A stretch of DNA of 64,000 nucleotides, from the NCBI GenBank assembly GCA_026929865.2, contig CM049417.1:22197501-22261500 (forward strand), written 5' to 3'. The stretch comes from Hyperoplus lanceolatus. Taxonomy: Eukaryota > Chordata > Actinopteri > Uranoscopiformes > Ammodytidae. Below, in pieces: positions 1-11,660 of this stretch (within the stretch, counting starts at the first letter, position 1; every line of letters begins with the position of its first letter). Below the pieces are notes generated by a model, which ran no database searches, had not been told where the DNA came from, and saw only the letters and a program-made list of their open reading frames with translations. A program made the position numbers and the translations under genes.

Positions 1-250
1 CTTACATTCGCGGCTGTCAATCTTCCCATCCATTTCCGTTGACACACGGCTCCGCTTTCGGGGAAATTTCTTTTAACCCTTCGTTTGGAGTGTGGGTCCA
101 GAAAATCTCCGTTTGGAGGGCCGTTTGGCCCTACGCCTACGCCTACCCCTTGATTCCAGAGAGAATTGGGACACCCCTACCCCTTCACGTGAACGCGCAA
201 TTCGGAGGGGTAGGGCTAAGGGGTAGGGCGAAGGGGTGAATTGGGATTGA
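1..250. other. G+C-rich non-coding flank
   Basis: No gene is recognised. The stretch carries several copies of a CTACCCCTT-like word on both strands near 130-235, suggesting the end of a small inverted-repeat element cut by the window edge. The reading frame across it has no domain. Confidence 0.3.
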
Positions 251-599
251 GCCTTTGTTAATAGGTAATAAGGACCTTATTAGATGCTTATTAACATTAA
301 TTTGTGTTAATAAGACTATATATAAGTGCTAATAATAACATAATAAACACGTTGACAGTGTGATCATAAGACTTTTATAAGCACTTATAAGAAACTTCTT
401 AACTATTTATTGATTGCTTAATAGCATTAATAAAAGTCTTATGAGTTTCTGATAGCTGTTAATAAAAGCATTACAATCCTATTTATTGAGTCTTTCTAAC
501 TTGCCTATTATGTCATTGTTAAACCTTTACTAAGCATTGTTTGTTGCTTTATGAAGGTAAACACATCTTTATTAATCAATTATTAGCAGTTAACTATGC

Positions 600-870
600 T
601 CTATGAACAATGCTTATTAAGGTTAATAAGTCCTTTATTAAACAGTTAACTATGCTCTATGAACAATGCTTATTAAGGTAATAAGTCCTTTATTAAACAG
701 TTAACTATGCATTTTGAAGGTACTGGATCTAAAGCGAGAGCAATGCTTATTAAGGTTAATAAGTCCTTTATTAAACAGGTAATAATGCATTTTGAAGGTA
801 CTAGATATAAAGCGAGAACATTGCTTATTAAGGTTAATAAGTCCTTTAATACACTTAGAATTAGAAAAAC
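600..870. repeat. Short tandem block inside the left arm
   Basis: A unit containing AATGCTTATTAAGG followed by TAATAAGTCCTTTA recurs four times (near 609, 665, 743 and 821). Spacing is about 56-78 bp, with inserts containing GCATTTTGAAGGTACT in the last two units. The right arm carries only one such unit, so the block expanded on the left side only. Confidence 0.7.
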
Positions 871-1680
871 TACATGTAAATACAATGTTAGAGCGCTTAA
901 GCACAAAAACACACTTTAAGACAGCTCTTTTCAAAAATATATTTTTATTTTCCTTTAAAATCTTCAGAACTTCAATGAAAAATATTCTTGAAAATCAATA
1001 ATTAAGGAAACAAATCACACAACTGTGCATTTGTAAAAATCAGATTTTTTTCCAGAACTTTCAGAAACAACATTTTACTAAGTGTAAAAAAAATAACTTT
1101 TGTAAAATAAAAATGCTGCCTGACATCGATTCAAGTGTCCAATGATTAAGACTGGACTATTAATTTAAAATATTAAATGAATAAGAACAACAAAACAATT
1201 AAACAAGTAGAGCAAAAAAAACTTCCATCAAACAATAATTAAAAAAAAAATGTTGTAGGGAAAACAATATAAAACGACGTGGGGTTGTATGAGTTGCTTC
1301 TGAATATATGTAACCTTATGGAGATGGCAATCATCACTATAAGACTTTAGGCGAGACGTTGCTGTATCAGCATTATACTGTTGCAGATAGAAAAGCAGAA
1401 AAGTGCCTTTTCACCACATATATAATTGCTAACCTAACAAATACAAGTCCATTCAATTGTTCTCTAAATGTAGGATTTCGTCAGTTTGGTTCGGCCATGT
1501 ATTACGTAAATCAGCTGCTTTAACTCAAATTTGATTAATTATTCGATGCTCTGCACCGACACGAGATGGTGTGTTAATACATGGCTGAACTACACTCGAA
1601 AAGAAGTGCAAAAATAAATGGCTGTCTGGTTGCAAACTAAAGCAGTGAAATTATTAATGCATACATTTGAACAGATCATT

Positions 1681-3112
1681 TTATATACAGTATGTGGTAA
1701 AAAAAAACTTTGTACTGCTGGCCCCCTCTGCAGCAGTACAATGCTGACTTCTGCTATACTTCCTCTTCCCATCGTCTGAGGAGGAGTCAGACGACAACGG
1801 ACTTGACTCAGACGAATCCGAGTCGGGCTTCTCCGTAGCCTCAGGGGAAGGTTGAGTCAGGCTGGTCTTTCTTGTTACTGTATAAAGACAATACAAAGAA
1901 ACATTGATCACAATTAGACAGATAGGCAGACAGGCATTTAAGCCATTTGGACATGGAATCTGCAAAAGGGGGTGCAGTATCAAAGTAAATTGTGTCTGTA
2001 ATGGTGAAAATGGTTGAAAAAGTAATTATTTTCTTTCATTCAGATAGTTGTCCCTCAAGAAATCTCTCTCCGTTGTCAGGTCTTTTATTTTTTCATCCTG
2101 GCATTCTAATTTAAACCTGGCCAGCTCAGGTTTATATTTCTGTAGACCCAGTTTGGCAGTTGGGGCCATTTGGGCAGCACCTGGGGTCAGCACAGAAATA
2201 ACCATTCAGGATTATTTTGAATCTGTATGGACTAGACCGATTTTGTAGCATTACTTGGCCCCTTCCTGACAAGCTAGTATGACAAAACTGTTAGTAATAG
2301 ATACTATTCTGCTCTTGCTCTCGGTTAGCTTAGCTTAGCAGATAGCTAACAGGAAGTTGGTTCCTTGAAATAAAGCCCAGGATACAAGATAGGGTTTAGG
2401 CCTTTGATAAGTTTCCGATTACTTCAGATGTTTTGTAAAACTGTAGAAAACATACAAAAAACGGACTTTACAATATATTCATACAAATGAACACACACTA
2501 TACAAAAGCTACAACTAGCTTAACACTAGCATAAAACAAATGAGCAGCCATTAACAAGGCTTTTAGGTCCCGCTAGCTTACAATACATTCTCAATGTAAA
2601 ATGCTGCCGCGATTAGCATCGCCGAATTTAAGTTAAAATTAAACACTCAGAAATTAAACAAACATAGTTGCTATGCCACACAAGTGATTAAGAAGCTTTA
2701 AACATAAATACTCACAGACTGAGACTTTCTCAGGACAACAAAGCTGAGAATGAACTGACATGCTGTTGCATCAAACTAAACTAAGGTAAAGCAGGAGGGT
2801 CAAAAAAAAACAAATCACACATGCAATGCCGTTTTTAACCACCAGTTGTCTAAAGCAAAAACAAATTGTGGGGGCAGAACAGACACGTTTGGTTTCAGTT
2901 TTATATGATAGCGTAAGCTAAACTCAGCTCAAAAAGCTCACCAAAGCTTCTGAAAGAAAGTAATGTAAGCCAGGCAAACAACTAGCTAGCTAGAACCAGC
3001 TAACGTTACTATAGCATTACATTCTTAAACTTACCAGAAGAGCCATCCTCCAGGACCTCACCCTCTTATTTTTCAGAGACCTGGTTTGGGGTGCTGACGA
3101 CTCCGACATGTT
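1681..3112 (-). pseudogene. Coiled-coil, acidic-tail protein remnant, CCDC106-like
   Basis: Three minus-strand pieces read like one spliced gene. The first is a start exon at about 3110-3037 (MSESSAPQTRSLKNK..., followed by a good GTAAGT donor). The second, at about 2189-2042, encodes a charged helical stretch with the core ECQDEKIKDLTTERDFLRDN. The third, at about 1876-1681, encodes a Ser/Asp-rich tail (SSPLSSDSSSDDGKRK). The order coiled coil then acidic Ser-rich tail then basic cluster resembles fish CCDC106-like proteins, which are often found in repeats; this is from general family knowledge. No GT donor is visible after the middle piece, so the gene may be decayed or the model wrong. 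It is probably cargo or an accessory gene of the surrounding inverted-repeat element. Confidence 0.35.
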
Positions 3113-3576
3113 CTCCTTATGTTCGTGACACACTTTGTCAAGCATTGGCGTCAAGGTGGCGTCAAGCTGGCGTCAAGCCATCAGCAACTTGCATAAACGG
3201 AACTTCCGGTTTTACAACTACCTTCAAAATAAAAGCCTTTAATGATCTGTTATGAGGCACAAAACCGATCATACGAGTCATATTCATCATAGATTGTGAA
3301 AAATGTACAACGTTCTCTGGGCATCTAATTTTAACACTCACTCAACATGTGCGCACACAAAGAGGTGAAAGAATCACTTCAGAGCAAAAACAAATATGTT
3401 ATGCTCATTATGCTAGATGCCAAAAGACAACATTTTGGAAAGAGGGATAAAAATCAGTGACTCTACTAAGATATGGCGCTGCAAACCAAACTCAAATTTT
3501 TGAAGGTACTTCAACTAGAAAAACATTAAAGCTAATCAAATACCTTCACCGCTCTATCATTTTATAGGGGAAGGTG

Positions 3577-4669
3577 GGGTGATTTGTGCATTTTGGAAGT
3601 TGCAAAACCCATTGTTTCTAGAAAACCGTGGAAGAAATTGGAAATGTGACCACATATTTAAGAAGAGCCATCCATTTGACTCATCCTGTAAAGAAGGGAG
3701 ACACAAGGAATAAGATATAAGCACATTTAAGCTCAAAAAACTGTGTTTTGCCTTTCAAAGTAAAATTTCCATGATCAAGGTTTTTTGATTATTGTGTCTG
3801 AACAATTATAGACACGTTTGAAAACATTTGACACATGTTTTAGTGCTTTGGTATGCTACACTTTGAGTCTATATAATTAGCACAATGTCAACCCTAAATT
3901 GCTGCATCATGCCTATTATCCAAAATTCTGGGGATGGGGTGATTTGTGCGCAAGGGCCTGGGTGAGTTATAAGTAAGTAAGTAAGTAAAATGTATTTATA
4001 AAAGCACATTTATGACAGTTTGCACTGTCCAAAGTGCTGTACATAGTGCATTCAGTAGGTAAACAATGAAGGTAAAATAACAATAACCAAAATAAAAGAC
4101 GTAAAGCCCATACATCCACATAAACACAGATAGTAGTGCAGAGGTAAGTAAGTAGTGCAGAGGTTAATGGGGAGGAAACACCAGGGTGTACATATGGGTT
4201 TTGAGCCTTGATTTAAAGGCAGAAATGTAGGGGGAATCACATTTGTCAGGTGGCAGTTGGTTCCACAAGCACGGAGCAACTAGTGCAAAGTACATTTCTG
4301 AGAGTTGTGCCAGTGGCATGGCTGTATACGCTGGTCACCAAAAGAAAGTGATTGTCTACAGTAGCTCAGAAGAGAGTGACATCTCAATTCCACTTAACGA
4401 CACCACTGATGAGAGTTCAGATGGCCAGAAAGATGATGATGGTGACTTTGTCATTGTGACACAATGACGCACAAATCACTGCGACAAGACAACTTTTTTT
4501 CCGAAAGCTATATTTCTTAAACAGTTTATTCCAGATCCAAAGTTTTTATTGCCAGGGATGCACAACATCCTGAAATATATGTACATATTTGAGTTGGAGA
4601 CATAACTGTCAAGGCCTCACTTTAAAATCACTTTGAGTAAAAAGTTGCACAAATCACCCCACCTTCCCC
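3577..4669. mobile_element. Nested DNA element with 24-bp terminal inverted repeats, TA flanks
   Basis: The left end GGGGAAGGTGGGGTGATTTG and its exact reverse complement at the right end bound 1,093 bp. Each end is flanked by TA, the signature of Tc1/mariner-type insertion. The motif GGGGTGATTTGTGC recurs inside near 3935. No transposase is visible, so it is non-autonomous. A second repeat fragment sits inside at about 3975-4270, starting at a GTAA microsatellite. Confidence 0.75.
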
Positions 4670-5147
4670 TATGTTGTTTTTCTAATTCTCATTGTATCCA
4701 CCTTGACAAGATATAGTACTTAGTAACTGTTAAAAAGGACTTATTACCTTAATAAGCATTGTTCATAGAGCAGAGTTAACTGCTAATAATTGATTAATAA
4801 AGATGTGTTTACCTTCATAAAGCAAACAATGCTTAGTAAAGGTTTAACAATGACATAACAGGCAAGTTAGTAAGACTCAATAAATAGGTTTGTAATGCTT
4901 TTATTAACAGCTATCAGAAACTCATAAGACTTTTATTAATGCTATTAAGCAATCAATAAATAGTTAAGAAGTTTCTTATAAGTGCTTATAAAAGTCTTAT
5001 GATCACACTGTCAACGTGTTTATTATGTTATTATTAACACTTAAATATAGTCTTATTAACACAAATTAATGTTTATAAGCATCCAATAAGGTCCTTATTA
5101 CCTATTAACTAAGGCTTACCACAAGAACCTTAATATAAAGCTTTACC

Positions 5148-6650
5148 GTATTTGATCCCTCACTGATTTTGTAAGTTTGCCCACTTACAATGAAATGAAG
5201 GGTCTATAATTGTAATGCCAGGTTTATTTTAAAAGTGACAGAATATCAAGAGGAAAATCCAGAAAATCACATAAAAAAAGATAGAAATTATTTAGCATTT
5301 CATTGAGTGAAATAAGCATTTGATCAAAACATTGCTTAATACTTGGTGGAGAAACCCTTGTTGGTAAGTACAGAGGTCAGACGTGTCTTGTAGATGATGA
5401 CCAGGTTTGCACACATCTCAGGAGGATATTTGGACCACTCCTCTTTGCAGATCCTCTCCTAATCTTTAAGGTTTCGAGGCTGTCACTTGAGCTTCAGTTC
5501 CCTCCACAGATCTATTGGATTAAGGTCCGGAGACTGGCTAGGCCACTCCATGACCTTAATGTGCTTCTTCTTGAGCCACTCCTTTGTTGCATTTGCTGTA
5601 TATTTAGGGTCATTGACGTGCTGGAAGACCCATCCACCACCCATTTTTACGGACCTGGCTGAGAGAAAGAGGTTGTCACCCAGTATTTCATGGTACATGG
5701 CCCCATCCATAGTTCCCTCGATGCAGTGAAGTCCACCTGTCCCCTTAGAAGAGAAACACCCCCTAAGCATAATGCTTCAACCACCATGCTTGACTGTGGA
5801 TGGTGTTCTTGGGGTCATAGTCAGAATTCCTCTTCCTCCAAGCATGGCGAGTCACTATGATACTAAAGAACTTGATTGTGTTCTAATCTGACCACATCAC
5901 CTTCTCCCAAGCATTCTCTGAGTCGTTCAGGTGTTCATTGGCAAACTTCAGAAGGTTCTGTACATGTCCCTTCTTGAGCAGGGGGACCTTACGGGCACTA
6001 CAGGATTTCAATCCATTACGGCATAGTGTGTTACCAATGGTTTTCTTGGTGACTGTGGTCCCAGCTGCCTTGGGATCATAAACAAGCTCCTCCCGTGTAG
6101 ATCTGGGCTGATCCCTCACCTTTCTCATAATCATTGATACCACGAGGTGAGATCTTGCATGGAGCCCCAGACCGAGGGAGATTGATGGTCATTTTGTGTT
6201 TCTTTCATTTTCGAATAATCACACCAACAGTTGTCTCCTTCTCACCCAGCTTCTCGCCAATGGTCTTGTAGTCTATTCTGGCCTTGTGCAGGTCTACAAT
6301 CTTGTCCCTGATGTCCTTAGACAGCTCTTTGGTCTTGCCCATGATGGAGATGTTGGAGTTCGATTTATTGATCATGTGGACAGGTGTCTTTTATACAGGT
6401 AACAAATTGAGATTAGGAATACTCTTTTAAAGCACAAGGATTAATCTGTGGGAGCCAGAATGTTTTATGGTTGGTAGGGGATCAAATACTTATTTTTACT
6501 CAATGAAATTCAAAATAATTTATATATTTTTTTTCATGTGATTTTCTGGATTTTATTTTTGATATTCTGTCTATCACTGATAAAATAAACCTAGCTTTGA
6601 AATGATAGACTGCCCATTTCTTTGTAAGTGGGCAAACTTACAAAATCGGT
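5148..6650 (-). mobile_element. Tc1-like transposon copy 1
   Basis: Inverted termini share GATTTTGTAAGTTTGCCCAC (about 5166 and, reversed, about 6627-6646). They enclose a decayed transposase on the minus strand. The outer left end includes the typical GTATTTGATCCC motif. The right end is truncated beyond about 6650. Confidence 0.85.
5343..6342 (-). pseudogene. Tc1-like transposase, decayed
   Basis: The start codon is near 6342. The order is a helix-turn-helix DNA-binding region (about 6342-6190), a second paired-like domain (about 6143-5950), then the DDE catalytic core down to about 5365. This is a cut-and-paste transposase of the Tc1/mariner family (DD34E). It is broken. Stop codons and frameshifts divide it. 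The second catalytic Asp is Val in [11 protein letters not shown]. The Glu of the usual PIEN motif is lost in PIDLW. It cannot be active. It is unrelated to the neighbouring inverted-repeat element apart from adjacency. Confidence 0.9.
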
Positions 6651-6708
6651 GCGCGATCACAGGAATGGGCTAGACTTACTTTTTCTCAGAAAAAAATAGA
6701 GTGTGTCC

Positions 6709-7443
6709 GCTCTAGGTTGATTACACGATCAGTGACAAAAAGTCAGACGCAGACGCGAGGTAGACGCGCAGTAGAGGTAGGATGTGTGCAGAGGCCGTTA
6801 GTGTGGAGGTTTAAGTCCTTGTTTTGCGACACCTAAGTCTGCTGCCTTACGGCCTCTGCACACATCCTGCGTCTACCTCTGGAGCACGTCGCCTTACCTT
6901 ACTGCTGCGTCTCTCGGACTTTTCTCGGACACACATGGAACGTCTCAGCAGCTGCTGCTGCTGCAGCGCTGCTTCTAAAAGCCCTATCTTTCTACATAGA
7001 GTTTTCATAGATAATTCCCATTAAAAATGAAGTTCTTTCGTGTCATTTATGATGCATATGATTTATATTGAGTCTGGACAGTAATCCGTGCGCCCCATTG
7101 CCTTTTTTTTCTTTTCTTTTTTTTGCCACATTTTCGCTTGTTGGAAGTTTTATTTTGAAAGGGACACACCGGGAAATGGTGAAACTACAGCGAAAGCTGC
7201 CGGAATGAAGTCGATATGACTCTCAGCAGAGTATTTCTCTATCAGTTAAAGCAGAGAGACCCGAGAGAGACGTGCGGCTCTCAGGGGAGCGTCGCTGCAG
7301 ACGTGCCTCCGACGTGCATCAGCAGTGCGTCTGAGGTTGGATGTGTGCCCGCTCTAGGTTGATTACACGGTCAGTGACAAAAAGTCAGACGCAGACGCGA
7401 GGTAGACGCGCAGTAGAGGTAGGATGTGTGCAGAGGCCGTTAG
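6709..7443. repeat. Direct repeat pair flanking about 550 bp
   Basis: A block of about 90 bp starting CGCTCTAGGTTGATTACACG at 6709 recurs at about 7353 with very few changes, ending at GCAGAGGCCGTTAG. A shorter inverted piece (GGCCTCTGCACACATCCTGC) lies between at about 6851. The layout fits a small G+C-rich mobile element or a local duplication. No gene is recognised between the copies. Confidence 0.6.
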
Positions 7444-7445
7444 GT

Positions 7446-7737
7446 GTCGCAGTCTACCAAAGGCAGCAGACGCTTGCCTAATGCAGTTCTGGACCTCTTC
7501 ATCAATGCTGCAGTCATCGGAGAGCATACTCCCCAGGTATTCAAATGACGGAACTACTGATAGCTGTTCATCAGCAACAGTAAAGACAGGCACAGTGGAA
7601 GGGGGGCTGGCACTCCATTGACAAATAACCTCTGTTTTGGTGGTGTTGATGATTAAACCCATCCTGCTGTATGCTCTGGCTGCAGCATTAAGGACATACT
7701 GGAGCTCTTCTGGAGAAAAATGTGCAATCATCTGCAT
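7446..7737 (-). pseudogene. LINE reverse transcriptase C-terminal fragment
   Basis: The minus strand encodes PEELQYVLNAAARAYSRMGL then KTEVICQ and FEYLGSMLSDDCSIDEEVQ, which is the thumb and post-YADD part of a non-LTR reverse transcriptase. It probably belongs to the RTE-like group seen in fish. The reading frame runs into the G+C-rich direct repeat at 7443, so the element was truncated there. No endonuclease domain is present. Confidence 0.8.
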
Positions 7738-8424
7738 ATTGCAGTTTCAGCTGATGTACCTGCAACATCAGCTGGTACATCAGCAGCGTGACCTTGAGGG
7801 AAAAAGGGAAGCGGGGGAAAGACAGAAGTTGTGGATGAAGGTCAAGAGAACCACTGGCTTAACTGAAACCTATACAAGAGAAGTTATATGTCAGTAAACA
7901 TATATGAAGATCGAGGCCAGGCCCCACTTTGTATCTATATACTGTATGCAAAACGTTTAGGCAAGTTGTATTTTTGAGGATTCATTTTATTATTGAACAA
8001 CTACAGTGCTCTCGGTCAATCCAAAATGTTAAAGAACCTAAACCTGAATGTTTACGAAAGTAAAAGTGAGGTTTTGTCTTTCTTACGAGAATATATATAT
8101 GTTTTGCTATTATTATTATTATTATTATTATTAGGCTTTTTGTTGCTGCTGCACAAAAAGTTGATCGTCAACAGATCAAGAAACTGACAGACTCCATGAA
8201 CGGAAGGCGTGTGACAGTTATTGAAAAGAAGGGTGGCTATATTGGTCACTGATTTTTTTTTTGACATGTCGGAAATTTTTATTTGTAAATGTTGAGTTGT
8301 TTTATCTCACTTTAACAGATGAAAATAAACAAGTGAGATGGGAAAATTTTCGTTTTTTTATTTAGTAGCAGAATAATTCTGTATACTAATAGTTGCCTAA
8401 TAATAGCAAAACATATATATATAT

Positions 8425-10010
8425 AGTGAAGAAAATGAGTATTTGAACACCCTGCTATTTTGCAAGTTCTCCCACTTAGAAATCATGGAGGGGTCTGAAA
8501 TGTCCATGGTAGGTGCATGTCCACTGTGTGAGAGATAACCTAAAAAGAAAAATCCAGAAATCACAATCTATGATTTTCTAACAATTTATTCGTGTGATAC
8601 AGCTGAAAATAAGTATTTGAACACCAACGTTAATATTTGGTAGAGTAGCCTTTGTTTTCAATTACAGAGGTCAAACATTTCCTGTAGTTCTTCACCAGGT
8701 TTGCACAGACTGCAGGAGGGATTTTGGCCCACTCCTCCACACAGATCTTCTCTAGATCAGTCAGGTTTCTGGGCTGTCGCTGAGTAACACGGACTTTCAG
8801 CTCCCTCCAAAGATTTTCAATTGGATTTAGGTCTGGAGACTGGCTAGGCCACTCCAGAACCTTGATATGCTTCTTACGAAGCCACTCCTTGGTTTTCCTG
8901 GCTGTGTGCTTTGGGTCATTGTCATGTTGGAAGATCCAGCCACGACTCATCTTCAATGATCTGACTGAGGGAAGGAGGTTTTTGGCCAAAATCTCACAAT
9001 ACATGGCTGCAGTCATCCTCTCCTTAATACAGTACAGTCGTCCTGTCCCATGAGCAGAAAAACACCCCCAAAGCATGATGCTACCACCCTCATGCTTCAC
9101 AGTAGGGATGGTGTTCTTGGGATGGTACGCATCATTCTTCTTCCTCCAAACACGCATAGTGGAATTATGACCAAAAAGGTCAATTTTGGTCTCATATGAC
9201 CACAAAACGTTATCCCATGACTCCTCTGGATCATCCAAATGGTCATTGGCAAACTTAAGACGGGCCTTAACGTGCCGGTTTAAGCAGGGGATCCTTCCCG
9301 TGCCATGCATGATTTCAAACCATGATGTCTTAGTGTATTACCAACAGTGACCATGGAAACAGTGGTCCCAGCTCTTTTCAGGTCATTGACCAAGTCCTGC
9401 CATGTAGGCCTGGGCTGATTCCTCACCTTTCTTAGCATCATTGAGACCCCACAAGGTGATATCTTGCATGGGGCTCCACTCCGATTGAGATTGACCGTCA
9501 TGTTTAGCTTCTTCCATTTTCTAATGATTGCTCCAACAGTGGACCTTTTTTCACCAAGCTGCTTGGCAATTTCTCCGTAGCCTTGTGGAGTTGTACAATT
9601 TTGTCTCTGGTGTCTTTGGACAGCTCTTTGCTCTTAGCCATGCTGAATGTTTGGGTCTTACTGATTGTATGGGGTGGACAGGTGTCTTTATGCAGCTAAC
9701 GACCTCACACAGGTGCATCTGATTCAGGATAATACAGTGGAGTGGAGGAGGACTTTTAAAGGTGGACTAACAGGTCTTTGAGGGTCAGAATTCTAGCTGA
9801 TAGACAGGTGTTCAAATACTTATTTTCAGCTGTATCACACAAATAAATTGTTAGAAAATCATAGATTGTGATTTCTGGATTTTTCTTTTTAGGTTATCTC
9901 TCACACAGTGGACATGCACCTACCATGGACATTTCAGACCCCTCCATGATTTCTAAGTGGGAGAACTTGCAAAATAGTAGGGTGTTCAAATACTTATTTT
10001 CTTCACTGTA
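8425..10010 (-). mobile_element. Tc1-like transposon copy 2, complete ends
   Basis: Inverted repeats of about 200 bp bound the element. Both ends read AGTGAAGAAAATRAGTATTT (R = purine) and continue through TGAACACCCTGCTATTTTGC. TA lies at both outer borders. The whole structure is about 1.6 kb, the normal size for Tc1-like elements with long terminal repeats. Confidence 0.9.
8630..9641 (-). pseudogene. Tc1-like transposase, frameshifted
   Basis: Reading starts at the ATG at 9641 with a [14 protein letters not shown] N-terminus, typical of fish Tc1 transposases. A deletion near 9585 shifts the frame within the first helix-turn-helix. The second DNA-binding half follows at 9501-9300, and the catalytic core from 9310 to 8630. 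The core keeps [11 protein letters not shown] and [10 protein letters not shown], the second Asp and the Glu of the DD34E triad. The first Asp, normally in WSDE, is Tyr (WSYE). With the frameshift this copy cannot be functional. It is better preserved than copy 1. Confidence 0.92.
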
Positions 10011-10164
10011 TATTCTCATAAGAAAGACAAAACCTCACTTTTACTTTCGTAAACATTCAGGTTTAGTTTCTTTAACATTTTGGATTGATCGAGAGCACTG
10101 TAGTTGTTCAATAATAAAATTAATCCTCAAAACATTTTGCCTAAACATTTTGCACACAGTGTAC

Positions 10165-11280
10165 AGATACCTGATGCCTTACCCTCTCCTTCCCCGTCCT
10201 CTGCCTATAAGCCAACCTTATTACCTTTAAATACAAAAACATCTTCTGGTCTTTCCCCCATTTCTCCTTTTCTATCCGTTCATTTCTAGCCTGGTTCTGC
10301 ATTCGCTACCTCTGAGTCCTGACTGGGTGGGTGCAGTGATGGGCCAAGACAGTGATGTCACTGTTATTTTCACTAGGGTGAGCTCATCAAATTAAACCAC
10401 AGAGGAGCTGGCATCCAAGTGTCAGGGAACAAGTGGCTGGCCTGGCGCTGGCCTTCATTTGCATTACATCTGGAGAAAGGATCTGGGACAAATTGTGGTA
10501 ACACCACCACCCAACATTTATATCTGTCTTTCGATCCATCTATCCATCTTCTATCTATTACCCTAAGGAGTTATAAATGAGCAGGGAGTTTTTAAGAGAC
10601 AAATACAGTTATTAAAAGATGAAGACACAAGAAAAAGAAAATGAGATACAACAATCAACAAGACCCAAACAGACAGTGAGAAAAGTCTATCAAATGCTTT
10701 TTGCATTTTAGAGTCTAGCGCAAAGGCCTCAAGGAGCAGATGCGAGACTCTGAGGGCCAGCAGCCACTTGCTAGCTAGTTGAGTGGTACATGGAGAGAGT
10801 GACATGGCTGTGCCAGAAGACTAGTAAAACAACCAACTGCTCCTCGCATGAATTCAGTTTAAAGTAGGGATAAAAAAAATAAAAATTTCCTTGATCAATC
10901 TGTAAAATGAAACTATTTTGCTTATTAAAAATTGCTCCCAACAGAATATCCAAAATACAGCATATTTGTACAATAGACTGTATATAAAAAAGGCTTTTAC
11001 TAAATGAAAGCTTCACTCCTAACAACAATTCCTTAAGACAAGGCAGTTTCAGTTAAAAAAAATGTAAGTACTTTATTTATGGGTTTTTTCTTTTTTGAAC
11101 AAACACACACACACAAAAAAATAAAATACAAAAACAAATTACAAAATAAAATAAACAACAAACATTGCACTCCACTCCACATGCTTCCAAGGACTTCCAC
11201 TTCCACTGTTCAAACCACATACATACAGCAGTTTCACATGTGACGTTAAGTTGTTAACACTTTGTTTGAGTACAAAATAA
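10165..11280. other. Non-coding, apparently single-copy stretch
   Basis: No coding exon, RNA gene or repeat end is recognised. A block at about 10375-10500 has balanced composition without obvious repeats (it includes the octamer ATTTGCAT). It could be a conserved non-coding element, but this is inference only. Confidence 0.3.
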
Positions 11281-11660
11281 ATATTTAAAAGAAATTAAAG
11301 AGAGAGCAAAATAAAAAAAATAAAAATAGAAAGAATAGAAAAAGAGTTAAGGTCAGAAGGTCTTCCCATGGTTGGTTAATAGAGAGGGAAGGATAACATG
11401 AAAAAAGGGAAGAGGCACAATGCCTAATTTGAAAGTACATAAATAAATGGGATGTAGGTAAATTTAAATCCTTAGACAAGTCTGAAAAAGTAGCTAAAAT
11501 GCCAACTTTATAAAGGTCTCTAAAAACTTAAATGCCTTGATCTTGCCATAACATGTAGAAGATATTCCCAACAGATGGGGGAATAGGTGATTGTTCACTA
11601 TGGGCATCAGAGTGGATGCAGAGGAAAACTTAAAATGGCGCCTAAATTGGAACCAAATCC

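Larger units (their letters stand above)
251..5117. mobile_element. Long-inverted-repeat element, arms about 400-450 bp
   Basis: The left arm (about 251-700) and the right arm (about 4725-5117) are reverse complements of each other with only scattered differences. Both are A+T rich and full of the word TTAATAAG. Between them lie about 4 kb containing a minus-strand exon-like series (1681-3112) and a nested TA-flanked element (3577-4669). This is the structure of a DNA transposon with long terminal inverted repeats. I could not find a convincing target-site duplication and cannot name the superfamily. The high arm identity suggests a fairly young copy or conversion between the arms. Confidence 0.7.
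7942..10162. mobile_element. Mariner-like element with about 160-bp inverted ends, interrupted by a Tc1
   Basis: The block 7942-8098 and the reverse complement of 10012-10162 match, sharing AGAGCACTGTAGTTGTTCAA in one orientation. They read as the terminal inverted repeats of one element. Inside the left end, about 8176-8250 (+) encodes IKKLTDSMNGRRVTVIEKKG and then YIGH and a stop, which looks like the C-terminus of a transposase. The Tc1 copy at 8425-10010 sits between this and the right terminus, so the host element is older. Confidence 0.6.
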
